DNA of 39,607 bases, taken from contig CACRSC010000099.1 of assembly GCA_902651635.1 (NCBI GenBank), positions 16,966 to 56,572 on the forward strand. The letters are read 5' to 3'. Position 1 is the stretch's first letter, and every line of letters begins with the position of its first letter. The notes beneath the pieces were generated by a model that worked only from the letters and a program-made list of their open reading frames with translations, made no database searches and was not told the origin of the DNA. The stretch is from Mastigamoeba balamuthi (taxonomy: Eukaryota > Evosea > Mastigamoebida > Mastigamoebidae). Below, in pieces: positions 29,414 through 38,896 of this stretch. The position numbers were made by a program, and so were the translations under genes.

Positions 29414-29556
29414 CTTCATTTGATTGAACTGTTCCAGAAATCCCTGTGCTGGAATTCAGACAAGTCCCACACAGCCGCTAAACACTGCGTATGCCGAGAA
29501 CAAAAGGAAATGGCCAGGTATGACCATAACACGTTTCGCTGTATTAGTCTGGTTCT

Positions 29557-32500
29557 CTACACAAGAGCCACCAGGATGCCTACAGCAATGGCGCAGAGGG
29601 CAGAGGGAGCGAACCCCATAGCACCGTTGGCCGGCTCCTTGGCAGACGAGGCCGAGGAGTGGGCAGGGCTGTGGCTCGAAGGCGCCGGGGCAGTGCTCGA
29701 CGCCGTAGCATTGGAGTGCTGCCTGCTCGACGACGAGTGGCTGCCAGACGCGTGGGCCTCGGAGCTCACATGGCCCTTGCTCGAGGACGCCGCGGCCTTG
29801 CTGGACGACGCAGGCACGGGGCCGTGGCCAGAAGACGCTGCGCTGGACTGCCTCTCGGAAGAGCAGCTGCTCGAGTCCTCCGCGGGGCTGCCAGAGCTGG
29901 CCTTGTGGCTGCTGGCGTGTCCAGCGCTGCTCGAGGATGCTGCGTCGCTCGAGTGCCTCCTGCTGGCCGACGACGACGAGAACTCGGGCACCGGCACCGG
30001 CGACGAGGACGAGGAGTGGGCGTCGGCGGACTTGCAGAGGTGGGCCTCGAGGTACGAGTTCCAGCTGCCGAGGTTGTTCTCGTGGGCGAAGACCTTGACC
30101 GAGTTGGCCTCGATGCTCATGCTGTTGAAGTTGAGGTAGCTGTTGCCGCCGTCCACGCTCGTCGTGGCGACCTCCGCGCCGTTGAGCATGTTCTTGTACT
30201 TCTGGCCCGCCACCGAGTTGAGGCCCTTGTCGATCTGCAGCCTCGGGATGGCCGCGGAGCTCGACGCGGTGTTGATGACGACGACGATCTCCATGGGGCC
30301 CGCGATCCTCGAGAAGGCCAGGAGGCCTGCGTTGTTCATGTCGCCCCACCTCCACGTCGTCCACCCCTCCCTGAGGGCGCTGCACGATTGGCGGATGGCG
30401 TTGACGCTGCGAGCCGCCTTGTACACCATGTTTGTGCGGTCCAGGTAGGGGTCCTGCTTCCAGTCGGGCGACAGCGTGTGGTCAGACTTGCCCACATACG
30501 CGAGCCTGCAAGAGCACAATTGGCGTTTCGACTTAGAAATTGCATTTGGGGGAAAATACGGGCAGTGAAATGCGTACTTGTCGATCGAGGCGATGGTGCT
30601 GCCCAGACGCCAGCCGCTGCCCATGAACATGTTCTGGCGGTGGACGACGTCGCCGTTGGCGGAGCACGTGGCCTGGACCTGCTGGGTCGCCGAGCCGAGG
30701 TTCATGTTGTTCCAGTGGCAGTTGCCGTTGAAGCCCTGCTCGATGCCGTAGTACAGCACGGGCGTGCCCTGGATCAGGGGCAGCGCGGCCACCGCCAGGC
30801 GGCTCTTGGTGGGGTCCGACCCGCCCTCGACGACGCGGGGCCAGTCGTGGATCTCGACGTGGTTCCAGTCGAGCCTCGCGTCGTTCTGCGCCGCGAGCGA
30901 CTGCTGGTACTGCGCGCTGAACGCGTCCTCGAGGGCGTGTGCGTTGCGCTGGTTCATGAGCAGGTCCTTGAGGGTCCCGCTCAGCGCGAAGTTGTAGACG
31001 GCGTCGAGGCCCGGGTACTTGCATGTCGGGTGCGCGAGGTACGTGCTCTTGAGGTCCGCCAGGCGGCTCGTGAGCGCCGCGGGCACGTTGCCGTGGTCGT
31101 TGGGGTTGGCGGGGTTCGAGGACATCTTGCCCAGCGAGCGGGCGATCCACTCGGGCGTCGAGGCGACCTCGCCGAGGATGAGGAAGTTCTCCTTGCCGAT
31201 GGACTTTGCGTAGTCGCGGACCATAGTACTGAAGTAGGCGATGAAGTCGGCCGTCGTGAACTTGGCGGCGTCGAGGCGGAACCCGTCGATGTCGGCAAAG
31301 GCGATCCAGTACTTGTGCAGCGCCGTGAAGATTTCCTGGAAGTCGTAGTTGCGCGTGTCGAGGTCGAACATCAGGTCCGTGAAGTCCCCGAACATCACGC
31401 GGCTCTCCTCGCTCGACATCTCAGCCCCCGTGTTGGGCCCGCACCTGTTGAGGAAGTACTGCGCGGGGTCTACTGTCAATAGAGCGCGCGGAGAGGGGCG
31501 GAACATCAGTTGATTTTGCTCACCTTGGTCCTGAAGGGCGCGAAGAACGTGTCGCCAAAGGCCATCTCGCCCTGCTTGGTGGAGCCGCCCGGCTGGCCCG
31601 CCCAGTAGGCGGCGTCGAGGGTGCTGGCGCAGTCGACGTGGCTGTCGGGCTGGCGCGAGTAGTGCGTCTTCTTGTCGCAGATGTGGTTGAAGACGACGTC
31701 CATCACGATGCGGATGCCGCGCGCGTGAGCCTGCCGCACCAGCTCGCGCAGCTCGTCGGCGGTGCCGAAGCCAGGGTCGACCTCTGTGTAGTCGGTGACG
31801 CAGTAGCCGTGGTAGTCGCCGTTGTGCTTGAGGAAGGGAGTGATCCACAGGCTGCGCCCCGAATACGTTCAGAGACCGGGGGATAACCGACGCATCTACA
31901 CTCAATTTCCCCCATGCACAAAACAAGCGCAAAAGAAACGAGTCCCGCAACTCCTTGCACGACGCCCACACCCCCCGAGGAGGTTTCCGTCGCCCCTGAT
32001 CCGAGGGGCGCCGGTGCGTCGCGCGCGGCCGCTCCCGGATTTCTCGAGACCGGAAAAGTTGATGAATAGGTGAAAGACGGTTGCAGCGATCCCCCGTTTT
32101 TGCCCCCGAAAAATGAAAGATGCATGAATGATCGCTTAAGCACGAGTCAGCTGCACTAGAAAAACGACTGTGATTTTATCCACCCCTGTCCCCCAAAGTT
32201 CAATAAACGGCGGTTACCGCATTTGAACTGAAACGGGAGGAAATTGAGGGGGCGCGTTTGGTGCGAGCACGAGAAACACACCGCAGAGCACCCGCCGCGA
32301 CGAGCACACGCCCGCAGGGGCCGCAGAGGCGGTGGGAGCGCACCTGGTGATGCCGAGGTCCTTGAGGTAGTCGAGGCGCGCCGTGATGCCGCTCAGGTCG
32401 CCGCCCATGCGGTAGTCGGGGAGGCCGTACTGGTTGGGCGTGTCCTGGTTGGCGGCCTGCGTGTCGGGCAGGTTGAGGCGGTCGTTGCTGAGGTTGCCGT

Positions 32501-32735
32501 TGTTGAACCGGTCGACCTGAATCTGGTACACGAGCTCCGCGCCCCAGAACGACGGCGACGCGTAGTATTTCCCGCGGCCCTTGAAGTCCGCCTCTGCCGC
32601 GCGCACGCGGCCGTTGGCCCAGTCCTTGACGGCCTGGGTCCCGACAACGCTGATGTCGGGGAGTGCCGAGGCAGCAGCGGCGCCGCCCAGGAGGCAGGCC
32701 GTGAGCAGAGCAGCTGGCAGTTTTATAGTGCGCAT
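29557..32735 (-). CDS. GPI-type cell-surface alpha-amylase (GH13)
   Basis: Four exons on the minus strand: 32735-32344, 31851-31524, 31458-30578, 30505-29557; 849 aa. Signal peptide 1-23 (MRTIKLPAALLTACLLGGAA). The GH13 barrel shows conserved region I DVVFNH (D182), region II GFRLDAAKF (nucleophile D303), region III ILGEV (acid/base E337) and region IV with HD at 444-445 in VEIHDWPR, where the Asn of the usual NHD is Ile. Then come a C-terminal beta domain, a Ser/Ala/His-rich stalk of about 150 residues and a hydrophobic GPI-type end (ALCAIAVGILVALV). It hydrolyses alpha-1,4-glucans and is probably tethered outside the cell to digest starch or glycogen. Introns are 492, 65 and 72 nt, with donors GTGCGC, GTGAGC and GTACGC. 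Each junction keeps the family reading frame. Confidence 0.92.
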
Positions 32736-33454
32736 AATGCTGGGTGTGAAGAACTGAATGAAAAATGAGGCAAGATCCGCGAGGGGGCAATAAACCGCTC
32801 CCGATGATGTCACAGAGGGGAAAATATCTTGAATCACACGCAAGCAGCAGCTTGAAAAGTGCCCCCAACCCCCAGCGCGTTTCCTGGGAGGTTCTCATGT
32901 TCAATTCCTCCGTTTTTCAGCCCTCTCGGTACAGTCAGCACAGGCGCTGGAGGCACGAGCCCTCCAGAAGTCGCGAGAGTGGGTTGAATGGCCTTGCGGA
33001 GTGGGTGACGGGGGGAAATGCACCGCCTGAGAGCCCGGACATCGATGTCTCTGTCAGTTATTCCTTTCGGTTGAAGTCCCGTGGTGGGAAATGTGTGCCG
33101 TTGTGCACCCAGACGCACTCGCAGTGCACGAACGCCTGGTACGTGACCGCAGAGAGGGCTCCCAGGGGCGCGATGCGCTTCACTCAAATGCAGCTGCTGG
33201 GTTGTTGAATCACAGAACTTCCCAGAGTTGGGGACCAGCGGTGAGTATTCTGCGACAAGGCTGATCACACCCCTCACAGTTAACACCCCACATGACTCCT
33301 CCAAGATGATTGCACCTCGGCCGCACCACAGAAGAGTTCTCTGGTACCACAGAGAGGTGCGCCAAGAGGACCGTTGGGATCATGGCAAATGATGAGCCAT
33401 TAATCTGGTGTCGTCGTCTCAGGATGACAGCTCGTGAATTTCCTTTATGTGGAT
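32736..33454. other. Intergenic stretch between amylase and tRNA-Ala
   Basis: No supported gene. The ORF at 32765-33208 and its antisense have no signal or motif. It probably holds the amylase promoter near 32740-32830. Confidence 0.45.
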
Positions 33455-33527
33455 GGGGGTTTAGCTCACTTGGTAGAGCACTCCCTTGGCATGGGAGAGG
33501 CACGGGGATCGAAGCCCCGAACCTCCA
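33455..33527 (+). tRNA. tRNA-Ala (anticodon GGC), intact copy
   Basis: 73 nt; every stem pairs: GGGGGTT/AACCTCC (with G3:U70), GCTC/GAGC, CTCCC/GGGAG, CGGGG/CCCCG. The anticodon loop is TTGGCAT, giving GGC, where eukaryotic nuclear tRNA-Ala normally has AGC. The T-loop starts with A54, as in plant tRNA-Ala. Followed by TATTTTT. It is convergent with XPR1-B (190 nt away), mirroring the tRNA-Ala/XPR1-A arrangement. Confidence 0.93.
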
Positions 33528-33717
33528 TATTTTTCCAATATGTCTGAACCAAATAAGACCGCTGGGCCGGTCCTTCTTGTCGCTCCATACGAACAGAGTA
33601 CACAAGACGGAGAACTGAGTGCCGGGCTCACAGTATTGTGTAGCATAGTTGCTTAGGTGTCGCACTGCCTCAGGTGCGACGCAGTTAGGTGGTCTGTGTG
33701 GCGCTGTCTGTGTGTCC

Positions 33718-36700
33718 CTATGACCCCTCCTTCTGCTCGCCCTGCTCGAGGGGCTGGGGGTCCGACAGCGACAGGGGCTCCATCTCCAGCTCCGCCACCG
33801 GCGCCACCGCTGGCGGGGCCCCCGCGGCCGCAGCAGCCTGCGCTGCCGCCGTGACAGCGGCCGCCGCGATGGCCGAGGGCCCCACCCAGGGGCTGACCCG
33901 CGTGCTCTGCGTGGGCGTGGCCCCCATCAGGCAGCAGGGGCTCGTCCGCGTGCTCTGCGCCGGCGTCGTGCCCAGCAGGCAGCAGGGGCTCCCGCGCCTG
34001 CTCTGCGCCGGCGTGACGTCGGGGGTGACCGCGGGCGTCGAGGCCGGCGTCGAGGCGGGCGTGGGCACGGGCGTGGCGGGCTTGAACTGGTGCACGTGCT
34101 CGTTCTCGATGCGGAAGACGTTCCACATGCCGCGGCGGAAGATCTCGACGGCGGCGATGATGGTCATGAGGACGTCCATGCGCATCTTGCTGACGAGGAG
34201 GATGGTGCCGGGCGAGATGGTCAGCGTCCACATGAGCCGCAGCAGCAGGTCCAGCCCCATCGCGCAGTAGTACAGCGCTGGCGGCCGGAACACCAGCACG
34301 TCTCGCAGCAGCGGCCGCACCGTGTTCCCCCTCTTCATCTGCGCGGTGCGCGCGTCGCGTGTGCCGGGGCCGTGCGTCAGTGGGCTGGGGCAGTGCCAAT
34401 TGGTTTCGTGTTTTGTTGTACTGCCGAGATTAAGTTCACGGATTTCAATTGCGAGAAGGCGGAATTCCTCAATTCATACGCTGGGGCAGCGCTGAGTTCC
34501 TATTAATGGCCCTCAGCACCGAGCGACCTCGGAGTGCGCCACCGGAAAGGCGGCAGTGTACGCTATGTCCATAAAGGCACACGCTCCCACACGCACGCAG
34601 AGGGAATACGCGGCCCCCACGGGGAGAGAGACGCACGAGGCCCCAGTCCTGGGAGATATCCCACGAGAAGTTGTAGACGGTGTTGATGACGACGGCGACG
34701 AGCCAGACCCACGTCAGCGCGTCGTACTTGGTCTTGGAGCGCAGCGCCGAGAGCACCGAGACGACGATGGAGGAGCTGTACTTGCCGGCGTTGCCCAGCA
34801 CCTTGGTGGGCACCCACCAGCGCTCGGCGTTGTCGTAGTGCTGCCGGAAGCACTGGACCATCCGCAGGAACGACGGGATGATGGTCACCAGCGACTTGAG
34901 GTACGCGTTGGCGTGCAGGCAGCGGCACTCGTGCGACCAGGCGTCGCTCGTGTAGAAGCAGATGCTGAAGACGATGTCCTGCCAGATGATCGAGAGCGAC
35001 ACCAGCTGGTCCGCGATGAACGAGTCCCGGAAGCGCATGCGGAACAGCGGCGCCAGGAAGATCCGCACGAGCTCGCGGATGAACGAGAGCCTCGCGCTGG
35101 GCGTGCGTGCGGCAACTGAGACCACCCGGAGCCGAGGGCGCGGCGCGTACGAGCGTACGAGATCTGGTAGGCGACAAAGAGGACGATGCAGATGCACCAG
35201 AGGATGAGGGGCCACAGCGGGGGCCACACCCTCCCGAAGAACGGCGTCGGCTTGGGGGGGCTGCAGCTGAACAGGTACAGCACGAGCGCCAGCAGCCACA
35301 CGACTGTCAAGCACGCGGCAATCTGCAAGCGCAGGCGATGAGATCAGAGCCAGAGTCTGAGCAAACGATGAAACCGGACTGGGGGGAGCAGTGCGAGATG
35401 ACTGTGGTTGGTGGGATGGAATGGAATAAAAACAAGGCTGACCTCGAACAGCCGCAGGTAGTTGGTCTTGTGCTTTCTGGGGTCGAAGTTGAACAGGAAC
35501 ACGTAGTTGAGCTGCAGAAGGAGCAGGTCAGAAGACGCCCACCACAGGAGAGGGAGAGAGAGGGCAGGGGCAGACCCCAGTGCGGATGCAGATGTAGAGG
35601 TCGACGCCCCACATCCAGACGAGCAGGATGGCCAGGCCCAGCGAGCGGAAGAGCAGGAAGACCTCGTTGTTCTGCACAAAGTGGGTGGCCGGCGTGTGGA
35701 ACCACCAGATCAGCGCCACGAGCAGCAGCAGCACCGCGAGGCCCATGAACAGGCCCAGCAGGAACAGCCGCCAGTTGGACGTCCCGTCGGGGCGCTGCGA
35801 CAGCGTCACCATCGCCTCGAACATGTTCCCCGACGTGAACGCCTCCGCGTACACAGTCTGAGCAGTGACGTCAGCGCGATATCTCTCAGATATTTTCCCA
35901 TACGGGGATGATCCGCAGTAGGTCCTTGAGGCGGTGGCGGTCGTAGAACGAGAGCGACTCGAGGTTCTGCTGGAGCTCGTCGGCGAGGTAGTCGCCGCGC
36001 GGCCTCTGACGGACCTTTTCAACAAGCTCCTCGAACCCCTGCGTGCGTTTCCAGGAATTACTCGGTATGACGTGCTCTGATTCCGGGAAATGTCCGAGAA
36101 AAGAGGGGGCTGTGGGGGCCCACCTGTCTGTTGAGCTCGCAGAACCTCTCGAGCCGCGAGAGCTCGTCGAAGACGCGCCAGAGGGACCTGCGGATCTGCT
36201 CGGGCCGCGACGAGTGCTCGGGGGGCGGGGCCATGGAGGCCAGCGACACCGACATGACCGAGACCGAGGGCAGGCCCAGCGGCCCCCCGAACACCTGCAG
36301 CTCCACCGGCGGCGGCGGCCCCATGCCCTGCCCACGCCCAAGAACAAGGACCACGGCCAGGCCGTAGCAGAGCAGCGCAGAGCAGGGAGGTGCCCGCGGG
36401 TCCCCCACGAGGACGCAATTTCCAGATCGCACGTGGTTAGCTGAGTTGCATGGTTCTTTTGTGATGACGTGGCGCAGGCAGTTTTTCCCGGCAGTGAGTC
36501 ACCCCCTGTCTCTTTAATCCGAAATTTATCCAGGTGTTTTTCCCATTGCTGTGCTCTCGCCCGGGTCGGGGCCCACCAGCAGAGGTGGTGCAGCCCGCCC
36601 GCGTCCTGAGAGCCTTGAGGCGAATCGCGGCACCCTTGTGTCGGGTGGGAACTGTGACGACAGGGAAGCAGGGGCCCTGAAAACTGCACCATCTCGGGGG

Positions 36701-37248
36701 ACATGTCCCCAACAGGACACCGCAGAGATGACGCTACTGCCCTCTGCTCACAGGACAGCACAGCCCCCTCTCTCACGCGGCACCCCCGGGGGGGCGTGGG
36801 AAGGGGGGGCGCACGCACGAGGAGGTTGAGGGTGCTGGCGGCAGCGAGGACCGCGGCGCCGTCCTCGGCCACGCGCTCGACGTAGAACTGGTCGACGCGG
36901 TCGAAGTTCCTGCCGTACTCCCTGCGCAGCCTCCGCTCCTCGTCCCCCGCCGACGACACGGGCACCGGCGTCGGCGCGGGCGCCTTGGACGGCAGCAGCG
37001 GCTCCTCCGCCTGCCGCAGCCCCAGGCTCATGCGCTGCGGGTGGGGCGGGGGGCAGCCAGTCAGTCAGTTTGTGCAGCGACTTGGTTGTTTTGCTGCAGT
37101 CGGCGGCTTCCGGTCCTCGGCGGATTGCGCGCCGTGCCGTGACGTGGTGGCGCGCCTTGAGGTGGTGGTAGTTGAGGTAGCGGCTGCGCCACTCGGGGAT
37201 CGTGTTGGTCACGAGGTAGCGCCCGAACATGGGCTGGGGTGACCGCAT
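33718..37248 (-). CDS. XPR1: XPR1-like SPX-EXS phosphate exporter, copy B
   Basis: Nine exons on the minus strand: 37248-37156, 37034-36819, 36327-36124, 36038-35904, 35857-35576, 35511-35443, 35322-35159, 35096-34637, 34338-33718; 747 aa. All exon borders and phases match copy A. SPX (about 1-216) is shorter in its linker but has the same altered helix (GFEELVEKVRQR). Membrane segments lie at 230-310 and 334-400. The EXS domain (about 410-590) has FIADQLVSLSIIWQDI, NAGKYSSSIVVSVLS, WDISQDWGL and FRRGMWNVFRIENEHVHQF. The cytosolic tail is longer than in A and carries a TPA/STPA repeat and three copies of a TPAQS-R-SP unit, two with CCLLG/CCLMG. Its role is phosphate export as for copy A. Intron 1 again starts with GC (AAG|GCGCGC). 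Confidence 0.92.
36461..36498 (-). repeat. Intronic element, XPR1-B intron 2
   Basis: Minus strand: TGCCGGGAAA, CTGCCTGCG, then ACGTCATC, inside the 491-nt intron 2. Same order as 18079-18112 and 23355-23392. Confidence 0.55.
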
Positions 37249-37787
37249 CTCTGGGCTGCTGAGGGGGCGGTGCCCAACAGGGAGCTCCGAAGGGGCGGGA
37301 GTTGTGGGGAGTACTGGGGGGGTGCTGGGGGTCTCGCGGCGGCAGCCCCGCAGAACTGAAGACACGAGGAAGAAGGGGAGGGGAGCGGATCTAGAGGCGA
37401 TGACGAGGTGTTCTTGGGAATGTCCCGGAAATGAGGGGAACATTCGGGCACTTGAGAGGATTATCGGCGTTTGTTCTTTTGTTCACCGGTTTTCCGGGTT
37501 CGCTGCGCCCCGTTTTCGCGGAAACCGGGAGCTGCTGAAGAAAGCACCCGGCAGAGAGCACGCGGGCAAACCCATGAGCGTCGAGCCCCTGATAAAGGTC
37601 AGTGTCGTTTGATTTTTCCCGATCTTTCCTGATACAGGCGAGCCTCTTTGCTGCTGCTGGCGGGCAAGACTGCAGCCGCATAGATCACACGTCTGATTGC
37701 ATTGTTTATCAGAGAAAATAAAGCCTGAGGCGGAGTGCTCACTCACACCGTATGGCACCCCACCAAGTTTGAGGATACCGAAAAATT
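37249..37787. other. Region upstream of XPR1-B
   Basis: No gene is supported. It presumably contains the XPR1-B promoter. Short TTCC/GGAA words (TCCCGGAAATG near 37425, TTTTCCGGG near 37490) occur, but not the full intronic element. Confidence 0.4.
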
Positions 37788-37859
37788 TGGTCCCGCTCAG
37801 ATTCGAACTGAGATCAAGAGATCCAGAGTCTCCTATACTAACCCTTATACTACGGAACC
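37788..37859 (-). tRNA. tRNA-Gln (anticodon CTG), copy 2
   Basis: Identical in all 72 nt to 29342-29413. The immediate 3' flank (AAATTTTTC) and an upstream block (GAATTCCAGCACAGGGATTT) are shared too, showing duplication of a unit longer than the tRNA itself, in direct orientation. Confidence 0.93.
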
Positions 37860-38896
37860 CTTCGTGTAACTGAACTTTTTCCGAAATCCCTGTGCTGGAA
37901 TTCAGGTACTCACACGTTATAACTCGGGTGAAATAACGGGGAGGGGACAAGGCTGAAACACAAGAGGTCATGAACCCACTGAAGTATGAGGACGAGGAAA
38001 GGAGTTGCTGTGTTATGTGTCACCACCCAAACTGATATGAAAGTGGAAGGAACCACAGATACACAAGAAAAAAACCCCTTATATTCACGTCACTGGCCTG
38101 ATGTGACTTCATCTATCACAGTTATGCACTGCGATGATAAAGCATCTGAGATTGATGCTAACCACAGCACCTTTATGTAAACTGATAGAGACCTTGAGTA
38201 GTTTGACATCATTTTAGAATTCTGCTTCTTTCCATTTGAATGGAAAAACTGTTAGTTTTGTCTGATTGAACTGTCAAAGAGATTTCATCATTACTGATCT
38301 GCAACCTCAGCAGTAAGCAGTGGTACAGCCTGTAAGGGATATGTTGACTGATGAATAATTGGATATGGTTATCAGAAACACCTTGTTGCCGGTCTTCTGG
38401 TACTTGTGTGAGGGGCCCGTGTAATCACTCATTTGCAGTCTGTGGAAAGCAGCTAGAAGACCTCAAAGACTCACAGAGATTCTCGCTGGATGCTATGCTA
38501 TGCTATGCTACAGAGATTCTCACTGATGTGGCCTAAACATCCGTGTCTCCTTCCCTGGCATATCTGCAGAGATACTTCCCTCCCACTGGCTCGTGAAGAA
38601 CGACCACACCAGTGAGAATGTCGGAAGATACATCCCTAAGCAGCTCTTCCACCACACTGCACACAACAATTCACACAATAACAAATACGAGCTCTATTGA
38701 GCAATACCAATGTTGAACCATTCATTCACGTTTCAATATCAAGCAACAGAGCACAGCTGACAGGGGGAACCGGGAATTACTTGCTAGATGACCTCGGTCG
38801 GCATCACGTTGTGCATGAGCCTGCACAGGTTATGGACAGACAGCATCCGGTGGAGGGCGGGGGGTTGATGATCTGTCAAGGTGATTGTGATTCTCA
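37860..38896. other. AT-richer gene-poor stretch with a short microsatellite
   Basis: Markedly lower GC than the rest and no coding-like ORF. At 38491-38510 a (TGCTA)4 repeat is flanked on both sides by CAGAGATTCTC. Confidence 0.5.

Noticed and set aside
29659-31482. 607-aa plus-strand ORF opposite the amylase
   Set aside because: A shadow of GC-rich, GC3-biased coding on the minus strand; no motifs, Arg/Val/Ala-rich. The amylase reading is decisive.
32765-33208. 147-aa ORF upstream of the amylase
   Set aside because: No signal peptide, motif or codon bias; overlaps another random ORF on the opposite strand.
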